Source: Pseudomonas sp. UBA2684
GTDB lineage: Bacteria > Pseudomonadota > Gammaproteobacteria > Pseudomonadales > Pseudomonadaceae
Assembly (NCBI GenBank): GCA_002354655.1
Contig: DELY01000019.1
Coordinates: 1-64,000, forward strand
DNA: 64,000 nt
Reading direction: 5' to 3'
Positions 38,731-47,390 of the stretch are shown piece by piece. Below the pieces are notes generated by a model. It was not told the origin of the DNA. It did not search any database and worked only from the letters and a program-made list of their open reading frames with translations. Made by a program: the position numbers and the translations under genes. The first letter of the stretch is position 1, and each line of letters opens with the position of its first letter.

Positions 38731-38781
38731 TTGTGGGAGGGGCTTTAGCCGCGACAGTCGCCGCTAAAGCGCCTCCCACAA
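38731..38781. repeat. REP-like hairpin between ubiC and ubiA
   Basis: TTGTGGGAGGGGCTTTAGC (38731-38749) and GCTAAAGCGCCTCCCACAA (38763-38781) are 19-base arms with one mismatch. It belongs to the same family as 24410-24477. It lies 7 bases past the ubiC stop and could attenuate transcription into ubiA. Confidence 0.8.
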
Positions 38782-38888
38782 TTGCCGACAGCACCATAAA
38801 GTCCGTAACGGTGAATGACATCAGCACCATCCACTCTCTACAGCCATCGCCCGTATAATCCGCCGCACTTCGCCCGGAGACGCGTTCG

Positions 38889-39782
38889 ATGTATACCCGC
38901 CTGCTGAAATCGCTCAATCGCCTGCACCCCCGCGCCTGGGACTTTATCCAGCTGATGCGTCTGGAAAAGCCCATCGGCATGTACCTGCTGCTGTGGCCGA
39001 CCTTGTGGGCGCTGTGGGTGGCGGCGGAAGGCGTACCGAGCGCGAAAAACCTGTTTATCTTCGTGGTCGGGGTGATCCTCATGCGCGCCGCCGGCTGTGT
39101 GATCAACGATTACGCCGATCGCCACTTCGACGGCCACGTCAAACGCACCCAGGCGCGCCCGCTGGCCAGCGGCAAGGTGCAGCCGCGCGAGGCACTGCTG
39201 CTGTTCGCGCTACTGGTGGCCGCCAGCTTCGTGCTCGTGCTGTTCACCAACGCCACCACCCTCTGGCTGTCGTTCGGCGGCCTGGCCCTGGCCGCCTGCT
39301 ACCCCTTTATGAAGCGCTACACCTTCTACCCGCAGGTGGTGCTGGGCGCGGCGTTCTCCTGGGGCATACCGATGGCCTTCACCGCCGAGACCGGCAGCCT
39401 GCCGCCCGAAGCCTGGCTGCTGTACCTCGCCAACCTGCTATGGACCGTGGCCTACGACACCTACTACGCCATGGCCGACCGCGACGACGACCTGAAGATC
39501 GGGGTGAAATCCACCGCCATCCTGTTTGGCGACGCCGACCGCCTGATCATCGCCATCCTGCAAGGCCTGGCGCTGCTGTGCCTGCTGTTGGCCGGCGCGC
39601 GTTTCGAGCTGGGCGTGTATTTCCACCTCGGCCTGCTGGTGGCGCTCGCATGCTTCGCCTGGGAATACCAGCAGACACGCAACCGCAAGCCGATGGCCTG
39701 CTTCAACGCCTTTCTGCACAACCACTGGGCCGGGTTGGCGATTTTCATCGGCCTGGTGCTTGATTACGCCCTGCGCGCGTAG
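38889..39782 (+). CDS. ubiA: 4-hydroxybenzoate octaprenyltransferase
   Basis: Inner-membrane prenyltransferase attaching the polyprenyl tail to 4-hydroxybenzoate. The 297 residues contain 8-9 hydrophobic segments and both Asp-rich motifs for the Mg-diphosphate: [15 protein letters not shown] near residues 76-90 and [16 protein letters not shown] near 195-210. [21 protein letters not shown] near the N-terminus is highly conserved. It follows ubiC, giving two consecutive steps of ubiquinone synthesis. Confidence 0.97.
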   Translation: MYTRLLKSLNRLHPRAWDFIQLMRLEKPIGMYLLLWPTLWALWVAAEGVPSAKNLFIFVVGVILMRAAGCVINDYADRHFDGHVKRTQARPLASGKVQPREALLLFALLVAASFVLVLFTNATTLWLSFGGLALAACYPFMKRYTFYPQVVLGAAFSWGIPMAFTAETGSLPPEAWLLYLANLLWTVAYDTYYAMADRDDDLKIGVKSTAILFGDADRLIIAILQGLALLCLLLAGARFELGVYFHLGLLVALACFAWEYQQTRNRKPMACFNAFLHNHWAGLAIFIGLVLDYALRA

Positions 39783-39865
39783 CGGTGCAACCCACCGAGC
39801 GCTTGATGGGTATCGCGGCACTCAACCCTCGCCGCCGCGGCGTCTTCTGTTGTCATGCCGCGCAC

Positions 39866-39899
39866 TTGTCATATCGCTGCAATAATTCCGTTATCTAAT
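39866..39899 (+). promoter_or_regulatory. Pho box promoter of phoB
   Basis: TTGTCAT-ATCG-CTGCAAT (39866-39883) gives two 7-bp half-sites in 11-bp register. After 10 bases comes TCTAAT (39894-39899) as -10. The same layout occurs before pstS and pstC. It predicts autoregulation of phoBR by phospho-PhoB. Confidence 0.7.
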
Positions 39900-39936
39900 G
39901 CAGCCCATTACAGCGAGATGACCCGAGGCTTGACCC

Positions 39937-40626
39937 ATGGTTGGCAAGAACATTCTGATCGTCGACGACGAAGCACCGATCCGCGAAATGATCGCGGTGG
40001 CGCTGGAAATGGCCGGGTACGAGTGCCTGGAGGCGGAGAATACCCAGCAGGCCCACGCGCTCATCGTCGACCGCAAGCCCGACTTGATCCTGCTCGACTG
40101 GATGCTCCCCGGCACCTCGGGCATCGAGCTGGCCCGCCGCTTGAAGCGCGACGAGCTGACCGGCGACATCCCGATCATCATGCTTACCGCCAAGGGCGAA
40201 GAGGACAACAAGATCCAGGGCCTGGAAGTCGGCGCCGACGACTACATCACCAAACCGTTCTCGCCGCGCGAACTGGTCGCCCGTCTGAAAGCCGTACTGC
40301 GTCGCGCCGGCCCGGCCGATAGCGAAGGGCCGATCGAAGTCGGCGGGCTGCTGCTCGACCCGATCAGCCACCGTGTGACCATCGACGGCAAACCGGCCGA
40401 GATGGGCCCCACCGAATACCGCCTGCTGCAATTCTTCATGACCCACCAGGAACGCGCCTACACCCGTGGCCAGTTGCTCGATCAGGTCTGGGGCGGCAAC
40501 GTCTACGTCGAAGAACGCACCGTCGACGTGCATATCCGCCGCCTGCGCAAGGCCCTCGGCGAGGTCTACGAAAACCTGGTGCAGACCGTACGCGGCACCG
40601 GCTATCGTTTCTCCACGAAAAGTTAG
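39937..40626 (+). CDS. phoB: Phosphate regulon response regulator PhoB
   Basis: OmpR-family response regulator activating the Pho regulon when phosphorylated by PhoR. The 229 residues have a receiver domain with acidic pocket VDDEAPI, phospho-acceptor region [11 protein letters not shown] (Asp near residue 53) and the Lys in TKPFSPRE. The C-terminal winged helix has the transactivation and recognition parts [18 protein letters not shown] and [14 protein letters not shown] Pho box precedes the gene. phoR follows on the same strand. Confidence 0.97.
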   Translation: MVGKNILIVDDEAPIREMIAVALEMAGYECLEAENTQQAHALIVDRKPDLILLDWMLPGTSGIELARRLKRDELTGDIPIIMLTAKGEEDNKIQGLEVGADDYITKPFSPRELVARLKAVLRRAGPADSEGPIEVGGLLLDPISHRVTIDGKPAEMGPTEYRLLQFFMTHQERAYTRGQLLDQVWGGNVYVEERTVDVHIRRLRKALGEVYENLVQTVRGTGYRFSTKS

Positions 40627-40701
40627 CGTCTGCTGAGTAGCCCCGCGCTGCGGCAACGCGGGTTAGGATTGCCGCCTGGAACGGGCGGCAGAACGGATTG
40701 A

Positions 40702-42027
40702 TTGGCGGATGACTTCCAAGTGAATCAGAACTGGCGTGGCGCCGTGGTGCGCCGCTTGCTGTTGCTCGTCGGCGCCTGCCTGCTGCTCGGCTTGATCACC
40801 GGCGAATACGCCTGGGTATTGGCCGGCGGCTTGGCCATCTACCTCGGCTGGACGCTCAGCCAACTGCTGCGCCTGCACAAATGGCTGAAAGAGCATCAGC
40901 CGGACGAAGCGCCGCCCGACGGCTACGGGCTGTGGGGCGAAGTATTCGACAGCATCTACCACCTGCAACGCCGCGACCAGCGCGTGCGCGGGCGCCTGCA
41001 AGCGGTGATCGACCGCGTGCAGGAATCCACGGCGGCGCTGAAAGACGCGGTGATCATGCTCGACAGCGACGGCAACCTGGAATGGTGGAACCGCGCGGCG
41101 GAAACCCTGCTCGGCCTGAAAACCCCGCAGGACAGCGGTCAGTCGATCACCAACCTGGTGCGCGACCCGCGCTTCATCGAGTATTTCGAGCGCAACAACT
41201 ACCTCGAACCGCTGGACATTCCCTCGCCACTGAGCAACCGCCGCCACCTGCAATTCCACATCACCCAATACGGCAACCGCGAACACCTGATGCTGGTGCG
41301 CGACGTCACCCGCCTGCACCAGCTGGAACAGATGCGTAAGGATTTCGTCGCCAACGTCTCCCACGAACTGCGCACGCCGCTGACGGTGATCTCCGGCTAC
41401 CTGGAAACCCTGCTGGACAACGTCGACGAGGTGAACCCGCGCTGGCTGCGCGCGTTGCAACAGATGCAACAGCAAGGCGCACGCATGCAAAGCCTGCTCA
41501 ATGACCTGCTGTTGCTGGCCAAGCTGGAAGCCACCGACTACCCCTCGGACAACCAGCCGGTGGCGGTCGACCTGCTGCTGCTGAGCATCAAGAACGACGC
41601 CCAGGCGCTGTCGGCCGAACGCCATCACCGCATCCACCTGGAGGCCGATCCGCACCTCAAGCTCAAGGGCAGCGAAACGGAATTGCGCAGCGCCTTCTCC
41701 AACCTGGTGTTCAACGCGGTGAAATACACCCCGGACGCCGGCGAAATTCACATCCGCTGGTGGGGCGACGAGCACGGCGCGCACCTGACGGTGCAGGACA
41801 CCGGCCTGGGCATCGAAGCCAAACACCTGCCGCGCCTGACCGAGCGTTTCTACCGGGTCGATTCCAGCCGCGCCAGCAATACCGGCGGTACCGGTCTCGG
41901 CCTGGCCATCGTCAAGCACGTGCTGCTGCGTCACCGCGCACGCCTGGACATCGCCAGCAGCCTGGGCCAAGGCAGCACCTTCACCTGCCACTTCCCCAGC
42001 ATTCAGGTGGTGCGGCGCGGCCAGTAG
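40702..42027 (+). CDS. phoR: Phosphate regulon sensor histidine kinase PhoR
   Basis: Inner-membrane sensor kinase of about 441 residues controlling PhoB in response to PstSCAB/PhoU. Two adjacent hydrophobic helices lie near residues 18-50. A PAS domain follows (DAVIMLDSDGNLEWWN), then the phospho-acceptor box VSHELRTPLTVISGY and the ATPase boxes NLVFNAVKYTP, DTGLGIE and GGTGLGLAIVKH. No good ATG exists at the 5' end. The TTG at 40702 gives MADDFQVNQNW; a GTG at 40720 is an alternative. I kept the longer form since the preceding residues resemble my memory of relatives. It is 75 bases after phoB. Confidence 0.93.
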   Translation: MADDFQVNQNWRGAVVRRLLLLVGACLLLGLITGEYAWVLAGGLAIYLGWTLSQLLRLHKWLKEHQPDEAPPDGYGLWGEVFDSIYHLQRRDQRVRGRLQAVIDRVQESTAALKDAVIMLDSDGNLEWWNRAAETLLGLKTPQDSGQSITNLVRDPRFIEYFERNNYLEPLDIPSPLSNRRHLQFHITQYGNREHLMLVRDVTRLHQLEQMRKDFVANVSHELRTPLTVISGYLETLLDNVDEVNPRWLRALQQMQQQGARMQSLLNDLLLLAKLEATDYPSDNQPVAVDLLLLSIKNDAQALSAERHHRIHLEADPHLKLKGSETELRSAFSNLVFNAVKYTPDAGEIHIRWWGDEHGAHLTVQDTGLGIEAKHLPRLTERFYRVDSSRASNTGGTGLGLAIVKHVLLRHRARLDIASSLGQGSTFTCHFPSIQVVRRGQ

Positions 42028-42108
42028 CCACGGCACCGCCAAGGCCCACTTGCAAAGCCCGAGATCTGCCGCCACCCTTTAGCGGTCATTGGCTTACCGA
42101 ACCGATTA

Positions 42109-43449
42109 ATGGACCCCTCGCCGAGTTACACCATCGCCACCTATTTCGCCGACTTCGGCCTCGTGCTCTTCGCCTTGTTCCTGGTGCTGCTCAACGGCTT
42201 TTTCGTCGCCGCCGAGTTCGCCATCGTCAGGCTGCGCGCCACCAAGGTCGATGCCATTGCCGCCCAGAACGGCTGGCGCGGGCATATCCTGCGCACTGTG
42301 CACAACCAAATGGATGCCTACCTGTCGGCCTGCCAGCTGGGCATCACCCTGGCCTCACTCGGCCTCGGCTGGGTCGGCGAGCCGGCCTTCGCCCACCTGC
42401 TGGAGCCGTTGCTGGGCGCCATCGGTATCGAATCGCCGAAGCTGATCAGCGGCATCGCCTTCTTCACCGCCTTCGCCATCATTTCCTACCTGCACATCGT
42501 GATCGGCGAGCTGGCCCCCAAATCCTGGGCGATCCGCAAACCCGAGTTGCTCTCGCTGTGGACCGCCGCGCCGCTGTACCTGTTCTACTGGGCCATGTAC
42601 CCGGCGATTTTCCTGCTCAACGCCAGCGCCAACGCCATCCTGCGCATCGCCGGCCAAGGCGAGCCGGGGCCGCACCATGAGCACCACTACAGCCGCGACG
42701 AGCTCAAGCTGATCCTGCACTCCAGCCGCGCCAGCGACCCCAGCGACCAGGACATGCGCGTGCTGGCCTCGGCGGTGGAGATGGGCGAACTGGAAGTGGT
42801 GGACTGGGCCAACTCCCGTGAAGACTTGATCGCCCTGGAACTGAACGCCGCGCTCGACGAAGTGTTCAGCGTGTTTCGCCGGCACAAATACAGCCGCTAC
42901 CCGGTGTACGACGACAACAGCGGCGAATTTGTCGGCGTGCTGCACATCAAAGACCTGCTGCTGCACCTGTCGCTGCTGGAAATGCTGCCCTCGGCGCTGA
43001 AGATCGGCGAACTGATGCACCCCATCGAGCGGGTGACCCGGCATATGCCGCTGTCCAGCCTGCTGGAGCAGTTCCGCAAGGGCGGCTCGCACTTCGCCCT
43101 GGTCGAAGAAGCCGACGGCAAGGTGATCGGCTACCTGACCATGGAAGACGTGCTGGAAGCCCTGGTCGGCGACATTCAGGACGAACACCGCAAGGCCGAA
43201 CGCGGCATCCTCGCCTACCAGCCGGGCAAACTGCTGGTGCGCGGCGACACGCCGCTGTTCAAGGTCGAACGCCTACTCGGCGTCGACCTCGACCACATCG
43301 ACGCGGAAACCCTCGCCGGGCTGATCTACGAAACCCTCAAGCGCGTGCCCGAGGAAGAAGAAGTGCTGGAGGTCGACGGCCTGCGCATCATCGTCAAGAA
43401 GATGAAAGGCCCAAAGATCGTCCTGGCCAAGGTGCTCAAGCTGGATTGA
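42109..43449 (+). CDS. CNNM/CorC-type membrane protein with CBS domains
   Basis: Inner-membrane protein of 446 residues, HlyC/CorC family. Residues about 1-205 are a DUF21/CNNM transmembrane domain with four hydrophobic segments (LVLFALFLVLLNGFFVAAEFAIV, then LGITLASLGLGWVGEPA). Two CBS domains follow (FRRHKYSRYPVYDDNSGEFVGVLHIKD; then ALVEEADGKVIGYLTMEDVLEALVG), read in parts. A C-terminal CorC_HlyC domain ends the protein (LRIIVKKMKG). Relatives export Mg2+ or Co2+ or resist their toxicity; haemolysin naming is historical. It follows phoR by 81 bases. Confidence 0.9.
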   Translation: MDPSPSYTIATYFADFGLVLFALFLVLLNGFFVAAEFAIVRLRATKVDAIAAQNGWRGHILRTVHNQMDAYLSACQLGITLASLGLGWVGEPAFAHLLEPLLGAIGIESPKLISGIAFFTAFAIISYLHIVIGELAPKSWAIRKPELLSLWTAAPLYLFYWAMYPAIFLLNASANAILRIAGQGEPGPHHEHHYSRDELKLILHSSRASDPSDQDMRVLASAVEMGELEVVDWANSREDLIALELNAALDEVFSVFRRHKYSRYPVYDDNSGEFVGVLHIKDLLLHLSLLEMLPSALKIGELMHPIERVTRHMPLSSLLEQFRKGGSHFALVEEADGKVIGYLTMEDVLEALVGDIQDEHRKAERGILAYQPGKLLVRGDTPLFKVERLLGVDLDHIDAETLAGLIYETLKRVPEEEEVLEVDGLRIIVKKMKGPKIVLAKVLKLD

Positions 43450-43581
43450 AGTGGCTGAGCAGTCGCTGCCGAAGATGATGGGTATCGCTTCGCGCAACCC
43501 ATCCTACGCGCGTAGGCTGGGCTGAAGAGCTGCGCGACGAAGCCCAACGATGCATCCAGCCAGCTGTTGGGCTGCACCGAC

Positions 43582-44478
43582 CTATTCGCCGCCGACGGCA
43601 AAGTTGGGCAGGCTGTTGACCGGCTGGCTGAAGTCGAACGGAATCGACTCCAGCGCCAACCCGACATTGCGCTGTACCACGAAGTGCAAGTGTGGCCCCG
43701 TGCTGTTGCCGGTGTTGCCGGAGCGCGCGATGAACGTGCCGGCCGCAACGCGCTGCCCCTCACGTGCGCTCACTGAACCCTGCATCAAGTGCAGGTAGAC
43801 GCCCATGGTGCCGTCGTCGTGGAGGATGCGCACGTAGTTGCCGGACGGGTTGTTGCCGCGCCCGCTCTGACGGTTTTCGGTTTTCACCACCATGCCGCCA
43901 CGCGCCGCGACAATCGGCGTGCCCTCGGGCATGGCGATGTCCATCGCGTAACGGCCTTTCGCGGTGAAGTGGCTGTATTTGCCGTTGGCGCCCTGGGTCA
44001 GGCGGAACGGACCGCCGCGCCAGGGCAGCGGATAACGCTGCGCGGTGGGCTGCAAGCGCGGGTCGCCGAGCGCGTAACGCAGTTTCGGCGTATAGCGCAG
44101 CGGCTTGCTGGCATCGAGCGGAGCGAGAGTGGCCAGGCGGATCTTGCTGCGCGGCGGCAACACCCAGCTGATCGGCTTATCCGGCACACCAATGGCGTTG
44201 TCGACCTGCTCCAGGCGCAGCTCGATCTGCACCGGGGCGTACAGGTCGTTACGGATCAGCAGGGTTTCGCCGGCTTCGTGCTTCTTGGTTTCCAGCTTCA
44301 CCGCGTTGTCCAGGCGCTCGACCATACGGTCGCGAAAGACGAACACCTGCGCACCGGGCGCCGCTTTATCGGTATAGGTCACCACACCGTTGGCATCGGT
44401 GTACTTGTAGATGGTCAGGGCCATGACCGCAGGGGTGATGGCCAGCAGACTGCAGAGAACTATCAGACGCCCTAGCAT
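43582..44478 (-). CDS. DUF4124 and M23 peptidase domain protein
   Basis: Envelope protein of 298 residues. The signal peptide (MLGRLIVLCSLLAITPAVMA) is followed by a DUF4124 segment (LTIYKYTDANGVVTYTDKAAPG). A LytM/M23 metalloendopeptidase domain fills residues about 160-280. Its zinc ligands are visible: H in YSHFTAKGRYAMDIAMPEG with the Asp, and the final HLHF in GPHLHFVVQ. It probably cleaves peptidoglycan cross-bridges or regulates an amidase. It points convergently at the CNNM gene and is followed upstream by a response regulator gene. Confidence 0.9.
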   Translation of the reverse strand: MLGRLIVLCSLLAITPAVMALTIYKYTDANGVVTYTDKAAPGAQVFVFRDRMVERLDNAVKLETKKHEAGETLLIRNDLYAPVQIELRLEQVDNAIGVPDKPISWVLPPRSKIRLATLAPLDASKPLRYTPKLRYALGDPRLQPTAQRYPLPWRGGPFRLTQGANGKYSHFTAKGRYAMDIAMPEGTPIVAARGGMVVKTENRQSGRGNNPSGNYVRILHDDGTMGVYLHLMQGSVSAREGQRVAAGTFIARSGNTGNSTGPHLHFVVQRNVGLALESIPFDFSQPVNSLPNFAVGGE

Positions 44479-44617
44479 AACGACTCGGATCTTATGGCTT
44501 TTTTGGTATCCGGGATAAGCAGACTAGCAGCCGCCCGAGCACTCTGCGAACGCCTATGCGCCGGGTTGTGAAGCATCTCGCAGGCCAGCGCTGCGCAGTA
44601 GCAGCGCGCCATGCTCG

Positions 44618-45523
44618 CTAAGCGCCCGGGCTGAAGTGCTTCTGCACGGTGCCGCGGGCGATCAGGCGCGACAGGTAATCGAGCTTCTGCGGATCACGGT
44701 CGACGAAGCGAAAGGTCAGCTGCAACCATTCGCTGTCGGGTTTCGGCTCGAAGGCGGCAACCGCATGCAGGTAGCCGTTGAGCCGCGCCACCTCGCCGCC
44801 CTCGCCCTGCTCCAGGTCAAGCACCGCGCTTTCCAGCACCTGCGGCAAGGGTTCGCCGCGTTTGACCACCAGCAAGGCTTCCTTGAGGCTCAGGGCCTTG
44901 ATCACACACGCCATATTGCCGGCCGGCAGGCGCAGCTGGCCTTGCCCGCGCCCGGCCGGTGCCTTAGCCGGCGCGGCGGCCGCTGCCGGTTTCGCTGCAA
45001 AGGCCGCAGGCACTGTCGCAGCGGGCGCACTGGGCTTGACAACGGCGGTCTTGCCGCCGGTGAGTGCCGACAACGAGTCATTGGCGAAGGCGCCGCTGCT
45101 GAGCATCTTGGGGGGCGCGCTGGCGGCCAGGGCTTGCAACTTGCCGGCGCGGCTCAAGGCTTTTTTCACCTTGGTCACCAATTGCTCGTTGGAAAACGGC
45201 TTGCCGATAAAGTCGGAGACGCCAGCCTGAATCGCCTGCACCACGTTGTCTTTGTCACCACGGCTGGTGACCATGATGAACGGCACGCTTTTCAGGTTGT
45301 CCTGCTCGCGGCACCAACTGAGCAGTTCGAGCCCGGACATTTCCGGCATTTCCCAGTCGCAGAGAATCAGGTCGATGGTTTGCCGGCCAAGCAGCTGCTG
45401 GGCCTTGCGCCCGTTGATGGCTTCCTCGATTTGCACGCCGGGGAAATGATCGCGCAGGCCCTTTTTTACCAGGTCTCGGATAAAGGTTGCGTCGTCCACC
45501 ACCAACACGCTGACTTTGCTCAT
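44618..45523 (-). CDS. Response regulator with receiver and C-terminal PilZ-like region
   Basis: Cytosolic signalling protein of 301 residues. Residues 1-125 form a CheY-type receiver: VLVVDDATFIRDLVKKGL, the phospho-acceptor in DLILCDWEMPEMSG, and GKPFSNEQL with the conserved Lys. Residues about 130-200 are an Ala/Pro-rich flexible linker. The C-terminal 100 residues (LKEALLVVKRGEPLPQ, then WLQLTFRFVDRDPQKLDYLSRLIARG) look like a degenerate PilZ domain, without the RxxxR c-di-GMP signature that I can see. A DNA-binding domain is absent. It lies next to phoU; the same neighbour is present in P. aeruginosa. Confidence 0.85.
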   Translation of the reverse strand: MSKVSVLVVDDATFIRDLVKKGLRDHFPGVQIEEAINGRKAQQLLGRQTIDLILCDWEMPEMSGLELLSWCREQDNLKSVPFIMVTSRGDKDNVVQAIQAGVSDFIGKPFSNEQLVTKVKKALSRAGKLQALAASAPPKMLSSGAFANDSLSALTGGKTAVVKPSAPAATVPAAFAAKPAAAAAPAKAPAGRGQGQLRLPAGNMACVIKALSLKEALLVVKRGEPLPQVLESAVLDLEQGEGGEVARLNGYLHAVAAFEPKPDSEWLQLTFRFVDRDPQKLDYLSRLIARGTVQKHFSPGA

Positions 45524-45628
45524 CGGCCACTCCCATTCGAATGGCCCTAAGCATAGTCGCGGCTGCTGGCCAAAGGCCAACCCTAAACGGCGAACGGCCC
45601 GACAAGGTGGGCCGAAGTAGCCTGGGGC

Positions 45629-46360
45629 TTAGCGGTCTTTGCCGGTGCCCTGCACTTCTTCCTGCATGCGGGTCAGGCCGATGTGCTTCACGTCGGTGCC
45701 GCGTACCAGGTAGATCACCAGCTCGGCGATGTTGCGCGCGTGGTCGCCGATGCGCTCCAGCGAACGCAAAGCCCAGATGATGTTGAGCACGCGTGCGATC
45801 GAGCGCGGGTCTTCCATCATGTAGGTGACCAGCTCGCGCAGCGCGGTTTTGTATTCGCGGTCGACGGTCTTGTCGTACTGCGCCACCGACAGCGCCAGGT
45901 CGGCATCGAAACGGGCGAAGGCATCCAGCGCCTGCTGCACCATTTTGCGTACCTGATCGCCGATATGCCGCACTTCGACGTAGCCACGCGGCGCTTCGCC
46001 TTCCTCGCACAGGAGGATCGCGCGCTTGGCGATCTTGGTCGCTTCGTCGCCGATGCGCTCAAGGTCGATCACCGACTTGGAGATGCTGATGATCAGGCGC
46101 AGATCGGACGCCGCCGGCTGGCGCCGGGCGAGGATGCGCACGCACTCCTCGTCGATATTGCGCTCCATCTGGTTGATCTGGTCGTCGATCTCGCGCACCT
46201 GCTGGGCCAGACCGGAGTCGGCCTCGATCAGCGAAGTGACCGCGTCGTTGACCTGCTTCTCGACCAGGCCGCCCATCGCCAGGAGGTGGCTGCGCACTTC
46301 CTCCAGCTCGGCGTTGAACTGCTGAGAGATGTGATGGGTGAGGCTGTCTTTGTTGATCAT
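45629..46360 (-). CDS. phoU: Phosphate signalling protein PhoU
   Basis: Adaptor linking the Pst transporter to PhoR so that the Pho regulon is shut off when phosphate is ample. The 243 residues form two similar three-helix bundles with the metal-binding E-x-x-x-D pattern repeated: VRSHLLAMGGLVEKQVNDAV and LERIGDEATKIAKRA in the first, VTYMMEDPRSIARVLNIIWALRSLERIGDHARNIAE in the second (read in parts). The ATG at 46360 is used; a TTG two codons earlier is unlikely. It lies 128 bases downstream of pstB. Confidence 0.97.
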   Translation of the reverse strand: MINKDSLTHHISQQFNAELEEVRSHLLAMGGLVEKQVNDAVTSLIEADSGLAQQVREIDDQINQMERNIDEECVRILARRQPAASDLRLIISISKSVIDLERIGDEATKIAKRAILLCEEGEAPRGYVEVRHIGDQVRKMVQQALDAFARFDADLALSVAQYDKTVDREYKTALRELVTYMMEDPRSIARVLNIIWALRSLERIGDHARNIAELVIYLVRGTDVKHIGLTRMQEEVQGTGKDR

Positions 46361-46488
46361 GTGCAAACCCTTGATTTAACCGGATACGTGTCGACAGTGG
46401 AGGGGTTCTGCCAGAGCGTGTCGGGCAAGGCGGCGAAGCGCAGGCAGCACGCTTGGCCAACGCCGCCCGGCGCGTTCTGGCATGGCCA

Positions 46489-47322
46489 TCAACCGTAGCG
46501 GCCGGTGATGTAGTCCTCTGTCTGCTTTTTCGCCGGGTTGGTGAACAGCGCGTCGGTATCGCCGAACTCGATCAGTTTGCCCATGTACATGAACGCCGTG
46601 TAGTCCGACACCCGCGCGGCTTGCTGCATGTTGTGGGTGACGATGACGATGGTGTACTTGGATTTCAACTCGTAGATCAGCTCTTCGACCTTCAGCGTGG
46701 AGATCGGGTCGAGGGCCGAGCAGGGTTCATCGAGCAGCAGCACTTCCGGCTGCACCGCCACGGTGCGGGCGATCACCAGACGTTGCTGCTGACCACCGGA
46801 CAAACCGAGCGCCGATTCGTGCAGACGGTCCTTGACCTCATCCCACAGCGCCGCGCTCTTCAGGCCCCATTCCACGGCTTCGTCGAGCACGCGCTTCTGG
46901 TTGATGCCCTGGATGCGCAGGCCATAGACCACGTTCTCGTAGATGCTCTTGGGGAACGGGTTGGGCTTCTGGAACACCATGCCGACGCGGCGACGCAATT
47001 CGGCGACGTCTTCGCCCTTGCGGTAGATGTTCTTGCCGTCGATGTTGATTTCGCCTTCCACGCGGCAACCGTCGACCAGGTCGTTCATCCGGTTGAAGGT
47101 GCGCAGCAGGGTCGACTTACCGCAACCGGACGGGCCGATGAAGGCGGTCACGCGTTGCTTGGGAATGTTCAGGCTGACGTCGAACAGCGCCTGCTTGTCG
47201 CCGTAGAACAGGTTCAGGCTCGGCACCTGGATGGCCACGGTTTCCGAGGCCAGGTTGAGGCTCTGCTTGTCGCGGCCGAGGGCCGAGATGTCGATGCCGT
47301 GAGTGTGTGCTTCGTGCTGCAT
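46489..47322 (-). CDS. pstB: Phosphate ABC transporter ATP-binding protein
   Basis: Cytosolic ATPase that powers high-affinity phosphate import. The 277 residues show Walker [14 protein letters not shown]-loop VFQKPNPFP, the ABC signature LSGGQQQRL and Walker [13 protein letters not shown]. The N-terminal 25 residues extend beyond the E. coli form. It is 68 bases downstream of pstA and co-oriented with it. Confidence 0.98.
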   Translation of the reverse strand: MQHEAHTHGIDISALGRDKQSLNLASETVAIQVPSLNLFYGDKQALFDVSLNIPKQRVTAFIGPSGCGKSTLLRTFNRMNDLVDGCRVEGEINIDGKNIYRKGEDVAELRRRVGMVFQKPNPFPKSIYENVVYGLRIQGINQKRVLDEAVEWGLKSAALWDEVKDRLHESALGLSGGQQQRLVIARTVAVQPEVLLLDEPCSALDPISTLKVEELIYELKSKYTIVIVTHNMQQAARVSDYTAFMYMGKLIEFGDTDALFTNPAKKQTEDYITGRYG

Positions 47323-47390
47323 GGGATGCTCCCTACGCTAACAATTCGTTTATCACGCCGGCTGCCACAGTAGCAGCCGACGCCAAGGAT

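Noticed and set aside
40642..40662. CCCGCG/CGCGGG hairpin between phoB and phoR
   Set aside because: Only a 6-bp stem with a 9-base loop and no T-run; phoB and phoR are normally co-transcribed, so I did not call a terminator.
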